Below are positions 1-7,070 of a stretch of 8,278 bases of DNA, piece by piece. The position numbers and the translations under genes are program-made. Source of the stretch: Candidatus Omnitrophota bacterium (GTDB lineage: Bacteria; Omnitrophota; Gorgyraeia; Gygaellales; Profunditerraquicolaceae); contig JAQTVG010000034.1 of NCBI GenBank assembly GCA_028706895.1, positions 1 through 8,278 of the forward strand, given 5' to 3'. The stretch's first letter is position 1, and each line of letters opens with the position of its first letter. Below the pieces are notes generated by a model, which worked only from the letters and a program-made list of their open reading frames with translations, made no database searches and was not told the origin of the DNA.

Positions 1-305
1 CGCATTAATTTCAAATAATCGCCGGGCTCATATTCCAGGTCAGCATCCTGTATTATCACAAATTCCCCCTGCGCACAAGACAGGCCCGTCAAAAATGCAG
101 CGCCCTTTCCCCTGTTGCCGCTATGATGTACGACCTTGAGGTTGCCGTATTTAATATCTTTCAGGATCTTTTCCGTGCCGTCGCTAGAACCATCATTTAC
201 GACTATTATTTCTTTGTCTATCGGGACAGAATTAATCTTTTCCAGGATTTGTTTTATGGTCCTGGCTTCATTATAAACAGGGACAATAACGGATAATTTC
301 GGCAT
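1..305 (-). CDS. GT2 glycosyltransferase (DPM1/GtrB-like), 3'-partial
   Basis: ATG at 305 opens a frame that stays open for 101 codons to the left edge; I translated it by hand. It starts MPKLSVIVPVYNEARTI and shows the GT2 nucleotide-binding motifs IIVVNDGSSDGT (33-44), NRGKGAAFLTGL (64-75) and FVIIQDADLEYEPGDY (82-97), with an intact DXD at 87-89. This pattern is typical of GT2 enzymes that put sugars on polyprenyl phosphate. The acceptor-binding and any membrane region lies beyond the window, so the exact subfamily is open. The start is one base after the radical SAM stop (TAATATG), so it belongs to the same transcript. It is distinct from the GT2 at 1754-2449: motif sequences differ throughout and this one keeps the classical DAD. 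Confidence 0.9.
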   Translation of the reverse strand, partial: MPKLSVIVPVYNEARTIKQILEKINSVPIDKEIIVVNDGSSDGTEKILKDIKYGNLKVVHHSGNRGKGAAFLTGLSCAQGEFVIIQDADLEYEPGDYLKLM

Positions 306-306
306 A

Positions 307-1749
307 TTATTTAAATAGTAAACTGCTCACCCTGATTTCGGGCATAAACTTGAAAAAAAGGTGCCTAAACCTGAATTTGGCTATCGGGCGGTACAGCATA
401 ATTAAAATCTTCAGGATTTTGGAACCGACCATATCCTGCGAACGGTGCTTATCCAGGAACATTGAAACAAAAAATAGAGAAGAAAGGATACCCTTCTTTT
501 GCCTTGACTCCCAAAGGTTATTCCCGTAATCGGTATGGCTCCACTCTTCCAATTCCTTTTTCCTGATAAAACCATTATCGATGCTATTCTGATAAAGGGC
601 AGTGCCCGGATAAGGCGTAAAAGGGCAAAATGGAGAAATCAGCGCCCGGGGATTATCTTTCATTAACCGTAAAGCCAGGTCTTTTGTCTTGCGGATATCC
701 TCCATTGACTCTTCGGGGAACCCGCACATAAAGTTATATTGGGTAACAATGTTATAACGGCTCCATTTCTTATTAATTTCTATGACGTCTTCCACCTTAA
801 GCCTTTTATTCACCATTTTCAGCACTCTATCAGAACCGGACTCAATACCAAAGTGGACTTTTTTCATCCCCGCCCTTACCAAAAGCTCCATGTAATCTTC
901 ATCCATTTTAAGCGCGGAATTAATCGTGATACCCTGCACTTCCCAGATAATATCCAGCCCTTCATCAATCATGCCGCCTGCGATAGCGCGCGCGCGCTTT
1001 AAATCCACGAAGAAATTATCGTCAATCACGTAGAAACTGCGCACATTAAAATGCCCTGACAAGTATTTTAATTCCCTGATAACCCTTTCGGCTGAAAAAG
1101 CCCTCCAAGTATTTTTGTTATAAGCAGTATTAAAACAGAAAACGCATTGATTAGGGCAGCCTCGCGATGTTTCTATATTAAATGTCCTTCTGCCTTTAAA
1201 AATCGGTAAAAATTCTTCTATGTCTATAAGAGACAACGGTAAATCCGGCAAATCATCCAAACGGGCAAACTCCTTGCCCGGATTTTTAATAATCCGGTTA
1301 TTTTCTTTATACCAGACTCCGCGTATCCCTTTTAAATCTTCTTTTTTCGCCAATGCCCTGGTTAATTCTAAAAAAGCCAGCTCCCCTTCTCCGGTAACAA
1401 TGATATCTATATTTTTATTGGCCAGAGTCGATTCCGGCAATAAACTGGCGTGTATGCCTCCCCAGACAACGGGTGTTCCCGACACCTTCTTGACATAATT
1501 TGATATTTCCAAGGCATAACCTATCTGGTTACCTGTCATAGAAGTCACTCCGACGCAGAGAGGGTTCTTTCTAAGCTCTTCTTTAAGCCGCTCTTTCCAT
1601 CCTTTATCAACGCGGGTGTCAATAAAAACAGTGCTGAATTCTTTAGCCACGCACCTTGAGGCTGACAATAACGCCAAAGGCAGCGAAGGATGAGAACGGA
1701 AATCATCCCAATTGCCTACTTTTGGCTGCACTAATACTACCTCTGCCAT
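307..1749 (-). CDS. B12-binding domain radical SAM protein
   Basis: This is a 480-residue cytoplasmic enzyme. The N-terminal cobalamin-binding-like domain (about 1-135) shows VVLVQPKVG, VGVTSMTGNQ (67-75), VVWGGIHASLLPE (94-106) and VTGEGE (118-123). The radical SAM domain (about 190-410) has ETSRGCPNQCVFC with the three cluster cysteines at 198, 202 and 205. Further radical SAM landmarks are FYVIDDNFF (239-247), VHFGIESGSDRVL (298-310) and MCGFPEES (341-348). The C-terminal 65 residues are basic and hydrophobic and not assigned. The frame is open upstream to 1890, but those 47 residues lie over the GT2 gene in another frame. ATG at 1749 begins a typical N-terminus and is four bases after the GT2 stop. 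Relatives methylate unreactive carbons, or catalyse ring or lipid rearrangements, using SAM and cobalamin. The B12 domain has no DxHxxG motif that I can find, as in many class B members. Between two GT2 genes, a tailoring role on a sugar, lipid carrier or glycan is inferred. Confidence 0.9.
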   Translation of the reverse strand: MAEVVLVQPKVGNWDDFRSHPSLPLALLSASRCVAKEFSTVFIDTRVDKGWKERLKEELRKNPLCVGVTSMTGNQIGYALEISNYVKKVSGTPVVWGGIHASLLPESTLANKNIDIIVTGEGELAFLELTRALAKKEDLKGIRGVWYKENNRIIKNPGKEFARLDDLPDLPLSLIDIEEFLPIFKGRRTFNIETSRGCPNQCVFCFNTAYNKNTWRAFSAERVIRELKYLSGHFNVRSFYVIDDNFFVDLKRARAIAGGMIDEGLDIIWEVQGITINSALKMDEDYMELLVRAGMKKVHFGIESGSDRVLKMVNKRLKVEDVIEINKKWSRYNIVTQYNFMCGFPEESMEDIRKTKDLALRLMKDNPRALISPFCPFTPYPGTALYQNSIDNGFIRKKELEEWSHTDYGNNLWESRQKKGILSSLFFVSMFLDKHRSQDMVGSKILKILIMLYRPIAKFRFRHLFFKFMPEIRVSSLLFK

Positions 1750-1753
1750 AAAC

Positions 1754-2449
1754 TTACCTTTTTCTTCCGAATATTGCCCACAGGTATAATTTGATATACC
1801 TGGGCGCGACCTTAAACAAATAAAACTTTGACTTGCCGATAGACCTGCCTGTCCAGACCGTAGGGGTTTCCGCAATCCTGAAACCGGCAAAATACGCTTT
1901 TAGTGTTATCTCCATAGATATTTCAAATCCATTACTTTCAAGTTTAATGGAATCTAAAACATTTCTACGGTAACATTTAAAAGAATTTGAAACATCAAAA
2001 GTCGGAACACCTATAAAGTATTTGAGGGAACAACCGACAAACCTTGAAAATAAAGACTGCAAAAACGGCCCTCCCATTTTTGTGCCGCCTGACATATACC
2101 TGGAGCCGCAGACGATATCAAAACCCTCAAGGGATTTAGCATACATATCTTCAATGGTCCTGGGGTCATCGCATAAATCCGCCATAACAGGTATTACTAA
2201 ATCTGAGCCTGAAACTGAAAACCCCTTTTTTAAGGCATTAGCGAACCCCTTGGGCGTATCATTATCAACCAGCATTAAATTGGGATATTGCTTCATAAGG
2301 CCCTCTACGACAAGAGCGGTATTATCAACCGAATGGTCATTCACAACCAATATTTTATAGTCCAGGCTTAATTTGTCTTCTATGCTTTTAATAGTCTGGG
2401 CGATAACTTCTTCTTCGTTATGCGCCGGTATAACAAGCGTAATTGTCAT
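1754..2449 (-). CDS. GT2 glycosyltransferase, polyprenyl-phosphate mannose synthase-like
   Basis: This is a 231-residue cytoplasmic GT-A-fold enzyme. Motifs in order are TLVIPAHNEEE (4-14), ILVVNDHSVDNT (33-44), KGFANALKKGF (67-77), PVMADLCDDP (87-96), GSRYMSGG (115-122), FDVSNSFKCYRR (151-162), GFEISMEI (174-181) and GKSKFYLFK (205-213). The layout matches DPM1-like enzymes, which transfer a sugar from a nucleotide donor to a polyprenyl phosphate. There is no C-terminal membrane span, so it would be peripheral or depend on partners. The usual DXD metal motif reads MAD here: the first Asp is Met89, Asp91 is kept, and two Asp follow at 94-95. The ATG at 2449 overlaps the upstream stop by four bases (ATGA), a sign of translational coupling to the GT-C gene. 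This pairing suggests it makes the lipid-linked donor used by one of the GT-C proteins. The sugar is unknown. Confidence 0.88.
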   Translation of the reverse strand: MTITLVIPAHNEEEVIAQTIKSIEDKLSLDYKILVVNDHSVDNTALVVEGLMKQYPNLMLVDNDTPKGFANALKKGFSVSGSDLVIPVMADLCDDPRTIEDMYAKSLEGFDIVCGSRYMSGGTKMGGPFLQSLFSRFVGCSLKYFIGVPTFDVSNSFKCYRRNVLDSIKLESNGFEISMEITLKAYFAGFRIAETPTVWTGRSIGKSKFYLFKVAPRYIKLYLWAIFGRKR

Positions 2450-4509
2450 TTGATTAATTTGTATATCCTGATTGTGTTATTGCTGAATACCGGATTGAAT
2501 TTATCCGGGTGGGCTTTGGCCCATATTTCTTCAATCGGAAACTTTGTGTCTTTTGTGTGGTGCAAGGAATAGATAAACAAGAAGTCCGTATTCCTCTTAT
2601 ATAGATTATTCAGCCAAACCGTATAATCGGCATTACCGCGGTAATTATTTCCGGCTTCAAAATTAATATGCATATTTTCCGCGCTATCCCAGCGGTATCT
2701 TGAATACTTTAAATCGTGCAGGCGTATGGGATCAAGGCTGTTAACAGAAACATAATAAACATTATTTTTAAGGTTTGTCCCGTATAAGGGGTATGGAACG
2801 GGCCTTCCGACATAAGCTATGCTGTTGCCGTCCGTATTATTATTCAGCCAATCCCATGCCCGGGTTGCATCCGGCCAATAGCGGGAATTCTTTATATAAC
2901 GAATATATTCATTTTTGTTGTAATCTAAAAGCAGTCCTTGTAATACAAGGAACGAAATAAAAATTACCGCAACAATAACGGCTTTAGAGGACAAAATAAC
3001 CCTTAGTTTCTTGTGCTTTAAAATAAGGAGGGCTGCAATAAACAATATAAAAGTTAATACCCAGGAAATGCCCAGCTCCATCTTTCGCGCGCACTCAAAA
3101 CTGGAAGCTACTACAGAGACAAAGAAAATTGCTTTTACGATTTTTAGAGGCACCTTGAGGGAATTAGAAACATAAAAACCGGCGGCCATGCCTATTCCAA
3201 GCATCGGATAAAGATAACGGGAATTAGGGATGGGCAAAACAAACCTGTAGCATAAATAGAGTAAAAACGGCAAAATCATAATATAACTAAAAAACAAATC
3301 CCTGTTTTTATTTTTCCATATGCTGGCGGGTAAAGCCAAAATAACTCCGGGGAGAATAATCAACAAGGTCTGGACACCCATACCTTCATGGAACAGGAGT
3401 TTTGCGATAGAATACCCCCCTATTTCATTACGCGCGATAAAAGTCGCTTTGTCTATCACTCCTTTAAAAATGGTTTTCCCTGAGATTGCCATATCAAGCG
3501 GATAAAAAGGGTTGCCGGTAAGAATAAAATTCCTGATATAACTAAACCCTCCAAATATAAATACCGGCAAAAGAAACAAAATGACATAAGCGATTTTGGC
3601 CTTGATACCGGAATTCTTTCGGGAAAAAATCAGGTATAAAAATGGAAACAGGAGAAAAATACTATAAGGTAAAGCGGTAGTCTTAATACCTATAAATATG
3701 CCGAAAGAAAGAGCCGCGATAATAACGCCTTTAAAATTAAATTCCTCTTTAAGCCTTAAGATAAAATTTAATGCTGCCAGGAAGATCCCCCCCAGCATAA
3801 TGTCTACATAGCCTATCCCTAACTGTTTAAAGAAATTCGGTATCATTATAAACAGGCAGGCGGCAAAAAAGGAATATTCTTTGCCTAAACCTAATTTCCT
3901 GCTGACAGATAAAATCGCCAGGAAAGAAACCAGGAAAAACGGCAATTGCCCAAGGTCAGCCAGGAATGCATTTTTAAAAGGCAGTATCAGCCAAAGAAAG
4001 AATAATGACCCGTTAATGGGGTAATACGACGGGAAAGGGTCGTCGCTTGCCACAATAGGATTATTCAGGTTCCCGTGTTTTAACCATTCTACCGCAAATG
4101 TAAAATGATAATTTAAGCTATCCCATCCGAGGGGCGGATTAATTAAACTGGCGTAAATCTTGACGGACGTAAAAGATAAAATTAAACAGGCAACAAAAAG
4201 AAATAGCTTGTTATGAAGTACCAGGGAAGCCCCTTCCTTAACCGGCCCTAAATCAAAAGATGAAGGATATTTCCTGGCTATTAACCATACGATTAAAAGT
4301 ACAGCCAAATTAAACAGAATAAGATTTTTTAAATAAAGGATGCCAAAAAAACCCAAGAGAAGCTCGACAGCCAAAACCTGTGCCAGATAGAGGATAAACC
4401 AGCAGATTAAAGAATCTACAAAATCGGGTATTCTAAATAGCCTGTATGCAATAATAAAAGAGCTTACGGCTACAATATAATTCATAAATAAAAATGTGGA
4501 AATCGGCAT
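2446..4509 (-). CDS. GT-C-type membrane glycosyltransferase with C-terminal soluble domain
   Basis: This is a 687-residue protein with many hydrophobic helices from residue 5 to about 528, then a soluble C-terminal domain (about 535-687). The first large outer loop carries PPLGWDSLNYHFTFAVEWL at 125-143, with Asp130 the candidate catalytic acid, followed by YYPINGSLFF at 162-171. Other family-like patterns are YIRNFILTGNPFYPL (324-338) and PNSRYLYP (428-435) near the last helices. The soluble part opens with WDWLNNNT and IAYVG, as in C-terminal domains of many bacterial GT-C enzymes. The expected reaction is transfer of a sugar from polyprenyl phosphate to an envelope acceptor on the outer membrane face. 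A polymerase-like or ligase-like role cannot be excluded from topology alone. The start ATG at 4509 lies three bases after the previous stop; Met9 is an alternative. Its stop overlaps the next start in an ATGA. Confidence 0.75.
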   Translation of the reverse strand: MPISTFLFMNYIVAVSSFIIAYRLFRIPDFVDSLICWFILYLAQVLAVELLLGFFGILYLKNLILFNLAVLLIVWLIARKYPSSFDLGPVKEGASLVLHNKLFLFVACLILSFTSVKIYASLINPPLGWDSLNYHFTFAVEWLKHGNLNNPIVASDDPFPSYYPINGSLFFLWLILPFKNAFLADLGQLPFFLVSFLAILSVSRKLGLGKEYSFFAACLFIMIPNFFKQLGIGYVDIMLGGIFLAALNFILRLKEEFNFKGVIIAALSFGIFIGIKTTALPYSIFLLFPFLYLIFSRKNSGIKAKIAYVILFLLPVFIFGGFSYIRNFILTGNPFYPLDMAISGKTIFKGVIDKATFIARNEIGGYSIAKLLFHEGMGVQTLLIILPGVILALPASIWKNKNRDLFFSYIMILPFLLYLCYRFVLPIPNSRYLYPMLGIGMAAGFYVSNSLKVPLKIVKAIFFVSVVASSFECARKMELGISWVLTFILFIAALLILKHKKLRVILSSKAVIVAVIFISFLVLQGLLLDYNKNEYIRYIKNSRYWPDATRAWDWLNNNTDGNSIAYVGRPVPYPLYGTNLKNNVYYVSVNSLDPIRLHDLKYSRYRWDSAENMHINFEAGNNYRGNADYTVWLNNLYKRNTDFLFIYSLHHTKDTKFPIEEIWAKAHPDKFNPVFSNNTIRIYKLIK

Positions 4510-4512
4510 ATT

Positions 4513-5685
4513 TTACTTTTTATAAAAATTAAGGTAAAACCATAACAGGTGATATGATACACCGCTTAGGAATATTATATAAACGCTTAACAGCGGAACA
4601 AAAATTAACTTTATCTTCCTAACAAGATAGATACCCTGTACAATCATAAAAAATATAAACGGCGCGATAAAAAGAGTTATGCGCGAACCGGTAAAAGGAT
4701 ATATTTTAAATACTCCTAAAATAAACAGCTCTATAATCAGGACTCCGCAAATAGAGCTTATATCAAGGATTTTTCCTTTATTATCCTTCAGAGATACCCA
4801 GAAACTCTTGCCTATTGCTATCAAAGCAAAAGGCATGAAAACGCTGGCAACAGATTTTGCGATTTTATTCTCAATAAACCAACGCACTAAAATGTTCTGC
4901 AGCCCATTAGTGAATGTTTTGCTGAAATTATAAAGGGAGCTTGTATCTATAAAAGAGTTATTCCAATACTCCTGTATGAATTTTATCCTCATAGAATGCC
5001 TTATGTCAAACCAATAAACCAATAAACAAAAAAGGACAGCAAGAAAAGTATAAACAGCAAACGGTAAAAGGACCTTTTTATTTTCCCTTAGCAAAAACAG
5101 GTAATTATAAATGATTATCCAGAATATAAAGAAACTCATCTGGGAAAAGGCTATTAAAACGGGCGTTACTATGGAAAAGAACCACAGGCATTTGATTGAT
5201 GTTTCTTGATTAAAATATTTCTTTTGATAATAAATAAACAGGGTAAAGGCCGCTATTGCAAATACATCGCAAGAATATTGCTTCAGATAGCCGGCATAAT
5301 CAACCATAAGCATGGAACTGCTAAAAGAAAATATCAATAAAAATAAATAAAAATTGCTTTTGGCCTCCTGTTTATATATGTATACCCACAAGAAGAACCC
5401 GGCCATCATAAATAATAGCGGAAAGAGCCGTAATGATAAAAGGCTGTAAGAAAAATGGGCTGAAAAAAAGCTTATTAGCGCAAGATAACTCCTTGGGAAT
5501 ACCTGGTTATATTTTAATTCTCCGAATAATTGCGGTATGCTTAACTCCTGGATATTACGCAAGACCTCGCCTTCATCCATACGCGGCTTTTGAGCGAAAT
5601 AATTAAGCAGGCATAAAAATAAAAACCATAAAATAACGATAAATATCAGGCCTGCGATTATCTTATTTCTTGAATTTTCCCGCAT
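4513..5685 (-). CDS. GT-C-type membrane glycosyltransferase, short form (GT39/PMT-like)
   Basis: This is a 390-residue polytopic membrane protein with about nine or ten hydrophobic segments, the first at residues 9-30. Just after it, the first outer loop has PRMDEGEVLRNI at 34-45. Asp37-Glu38 occupy the position of the acidic catalytic or metal-binding residues of GT-C enzymes such as PMT and ArnT. LKQYSCDVF at 134-142 and YPFTGSR at 329-335 also fit the pattern seen in family 39-like proteins. Such enzymes take sugar from a polyprenyl-phosphate donor and act on the outer side of the cytoplasmic membrane. Start: ATG at 5685 lies one base after the DUF3108 stop (TGATATG); an in-frame TTG at 5694 is less likely. 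It is short for the family and lacks a C-terminal soluble domain, ending eight residues after its last helix. Donor and acceptor are unknown. Confidence 0.75.
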   Translation of the reverse strand: MRENSRNKIIAGLIFIVILWFLFLCLLNYFAQKPRMDEGEVLRNIQELSIPQLFGELKYNQVFPRSYLALISFFSAHFSYSLLSLRLFPLLFMMAGFFLWVYIYKQEAKSNFYLFLLIFSFSSSMLMVDYAGYLKQYSCDVFAIAAFTLFIYYQKKYFNQETSIKCLWFFSIVTPVLIAFSQMSFFIFWIIIYNYLFLLRENKKVLLPFAVYTFLAVLFCLLVYWFDIRHSMRIKFIQEYWNNSFIDTSSLYNFSKTFTNGLQNILVRWFIENKIAKSVASVFMPFALIAIGKSFWVSLKDNKGKILDISSICGVLIIELFILGVFKIYPFTGSRITLFIAPFIFFMIVQGIYLVRKIKLIFVPLLSVYIIFLSGVSYHLLWFYLNFYKK

Positions 5686-5686
5686 A

Positions 5687-6469
5687 TCAATCAACGCTCT
5701 CCAGCCTTGCGGTAATCTGGCCTCCGCTAGTCATCGTTTTAACCAGGATAGGGATTTTTGAAGGGCTGTCCATAATCCATATTTTCATTGTAGTCTTATG
5801 ATACGGGTTATTTTTATCGCGCCTTTTGATAACTCCCGTTAATACCCAAACGCCTATTTTTTTTGATTCCAACGCGTACTCTTTTCTATCAGCTACCTTT
5901 AAATACAACTGGTAATTCTTCTGATTGGTATTTATATTTAAATCAAACACTTTTCCTAACTCCAAATTTTGATGTTGTATATAAAATATAGCTGAGAGCG
6001 GGTCCTGCGTATCAGGCAGGATTTGCCTTTTCACCCCCCTTAGCTCCATAAAATTTTTATCCTGGTCATACAAAACCTCTTTTTCATCCACCGGTTTATT
6101 GGGCCGGATTAATGTCTGTTTAAACTTTAATGTATGTAATTTATCCTTGTCCACATAAGAATCAATCTGTGCTCCTGCTTTAAAAAACTTAGTGTAGAAA
6201 TCTAAAAGGTTCGCCGCTGCGGACAAGTGGTAAACCTTCCGGTTCTGGTATACCTCTTCTCCCTCATTTTCAAACTTTGCCTCTCCCACGGGCACCAGCC
6301 CAAAAAGGGCTACCCTGAAAGTGAAAATGTCGCCTTTGGCTGTTAATCTATTCTGTAAGTCATTGCGCCTGATGATAGAAATAGGACTGTTGCCGCTTGT
6401 TTCTTTAAAACTGAATAAAACGATGACGCATATAATAGCTATAATAATCTTTGAGGCCGTCTTTTTCAT
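5687..6469 (-). CDS. DUF3108 family exported protein
   Basis: This is a 260-residue protein. ATG at 6469 (MKKTASK) is preferred over the in-frame GTG at 6478, because it gives a standard KK-plus-hydrophobic N-terminus and has a GGTGGG purine run just upstream. Residues 8-21 form a signal sequence or N-terminal anchor. No lipobox cysteine is seen and the cleavage site is not clear. The remainder is soluble and rich in alternating beta-like segments. Family hallmarks are FTFRVALFGLVPVGEAKF at 48-66, DPLSAIFYI at 156-164, and the C-terminal WIMDSPSKIPI followed by GGQITARLESV. The length is normal for DUF3108, a family of exported envelope proteins without an established biochemical role. It sits about 28 bases after the DUF5989 gene and one base before a membrane glycosyltransferase gene. 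A periplasmic role in handling or sensing the glycan or its lipid carrier is inference only. Confidence 0.85.
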   Translation of the reverse strand: MKKTASKIIIAIICVIVLFSFKETSGNSPISIIRRNDLQNRLTAKGDIFTFRVALFGLVPVGEAKFENEGEEVYQNRKVYHLSAAANLLDFYTKFFKAGAQIDSYVDKDKLHTLKFKQTLIRPNKPVDEKEVLYDQDKNFMELRGVKRQILPDTQDPLSAIFYIQHQNLELGKVFDLNINTNQKNYQLYLKVADRKEYALESKKIGVWVLTGVIKRRDKNNPYHKTTMKIWIMDSPSKIPILVKTMTSGGQITARLESVD

Positions 6470-6497
6470 TTTACCCACCCTTATCCTTTCTTATTTT

Positions 6498-6656
6498 CTA
6501 GAAAAGCGTGTAGATAAAAGGCGCGACCGCTGATGACTGAGTAAAGAAAATCAGTGCGCCCAGCAATAAAAGCATTATAATCATCGGAGCCAGCCACCAT
6601 TTTTTTCTTTCCTTTAAGAAATCCCAGAATTCCTTTAATATAGAAAGCTTACCCAT
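6498..6656 (-). CDS. DUF5989 single-span membrane microprotein
   Basis: This is a 52-residue ORF, ATG at 6656-6654 and TAG at 6500-6498, translated by hand. It begins MGKLSILKEFWDFLKERKKW, has one hydrophobic helix at about residues 22-38, and ends in APFIYTLF. The charged N-terminal amphipathic stretch, WW at the membrane edge, one helix and the aromatic C-terminus match the DUF5989 family, which typically has about 50 residues. It starts 11 bases after the SxtJ stop and has a strong Shine-Dalgarno (GGAGG, six bases upstream), which supports real translation despite the small size. Proteins of this family recur downstream of SxtJ and carbamoyltransferase genes; their role is unknown. The likely orientation is N-terminus in the cytoplasm, by the positive-inside rule (ERKK before the helix). 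A plausible but unproven role is anchoring or stabilising a membrane complex with SxtJ and the carbamoyltransferase. Confidence 0.85.
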   Translation of the reverse strand: MGKLSILKEFWDFLKERKKWWLAPMIIMLLLLGALIFFTQSSAVAPFIYTLF

Positions 6657-6662
6657 TCCCTT

Positions 6663-6667
6663 CCTCC
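6663..6667 (-). promoter_or_regulatory. Shine-Dalgarno of the DUF5989 gene
   Basis: GGAGG on the minus strand, within AGGGAGGAAGGGA, ends six bases before the ATG at 6656. It abuts the stop codon of the SxtJ gene (6668-6670). It is the strongest ribosome-binding site I saw in the window and supports the start of a gene too short to be accepted on length alone. Confidence 0.75.
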
Positions 6668-7069
6668 CTAGAATTGCCTTTCATAACCAGGCTTGCTAAA
6701 TTCTTTTTTAAGCGCCTTTTGCCAATAAGAGCCCTTATCCTTTTCTATTCTTCTATTCAGTAAATCAACGCCAAAAATCCGCATCACAATACCCATAGGG
6801 GTAAATAACAAATAAAATATGACAAATAAGATTATTCTTGTATTAATCCAGCTCAGTATAAACGCGAATTTCATCCAGATAATATAGAGCGGTTTTAATA
6901 ACCCGGGCCTGCTGAAAGCGAAAATAAACCAGGCAGCCGAAACCAATAATACAGGTACGGGGCTGTGTTTATGCCGCGCCAATATGGCTAAGGCTATTAC
7001 AGCAAAAGCTACCCCCATGGTTATGCCGAATTTCTTAAGAGTTTTTTTATCGTAATTCAATTTTTCCAT
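6668..7069 (-). CDS. SxtJ-family small membrane protein
   Basis: This is a 133-residue protein with predicted membrane segments at about residues 14-31, 37-53 and 77-98. The region around residue 66-76 is also hydrophobic and could be part of the last hairpin. The C-terminal tail is polar, with the pattern GVDLLNRR then GSYW at residues 100-116, as I recall for the SxtJ family. The frame is open upstream to 7138, but that extension is a basic stretch lying wholly inside the carbamoyltransferase gene. ATG at 7069 gives a normal family length and sits one base after the carbamoyltransferase stop (TAAAATG). No good Shine-Dalgarno lies at the right distance (AGAAGG is about 18 bases away), so translation is probably coupled to the upstream gene. 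SxtJ was named from saxitoxin clusters. No enzymatic function is established to my knowledge, and genes of this family recur next to carbamoyltransferases. An accessory role at the membrane is inferred. Confidence 0.85.
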   Translation of the reverse strand: MEKLNYDKKTLKKFGITMGVAFAVIALAILARHKHSPVPVLLVSAAWFIFAFSRPGLLKPLYIIWMKFAFILSWINTRIILFVIFYLLFTPMGIVMRIFGVDLLNRRIEKDKGSYWQKALKKEFSKPGYERQF

Positions 7070-7070
7070 T

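Noticed and set aside
985..998. Alternating GC run (gcgcgcgcgc) as a possible structural or regulatory element
   Set aside because: It codes for Lys-Arg-Ala-Arg-Ala-Ile in the radical SAM domain in frame, and is only about ten bases of alternation.
739..1498. Plus-strand ORFs within the radical SAM gene
   Set aside because: They are shadows of a well-supported gene with intact family motifs, and have no recognisable domain.
1750..1890. 47-residue extension of the radical SAM protein
   Set aside because: It overlaps the C-terminal coding part of the GT2 gene in another frame and has no family resemblance. The B12-binding domain begins naturally at the ATG at 1749.
6470..6497. Possible terminator or promoter in the largest gap, between the DUF5989 and DUF3108 genes
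   Set aside because: At 28 bases it holds no inverted repeat with a T-run and is too short for a convincing -35/-10 pair. It is explained as a ribosome-binding region with purine runs.
6321..6533. Plus-strand ORF of 70 residues with a hydrophobic stretch
   Set aside because: It is antisense to the DUF3108 signal-sequence region and the 3' end of the DUF5989 gene. The hydrophobicity mirrors the opposite strand, and no neighbour is on the plus strand.
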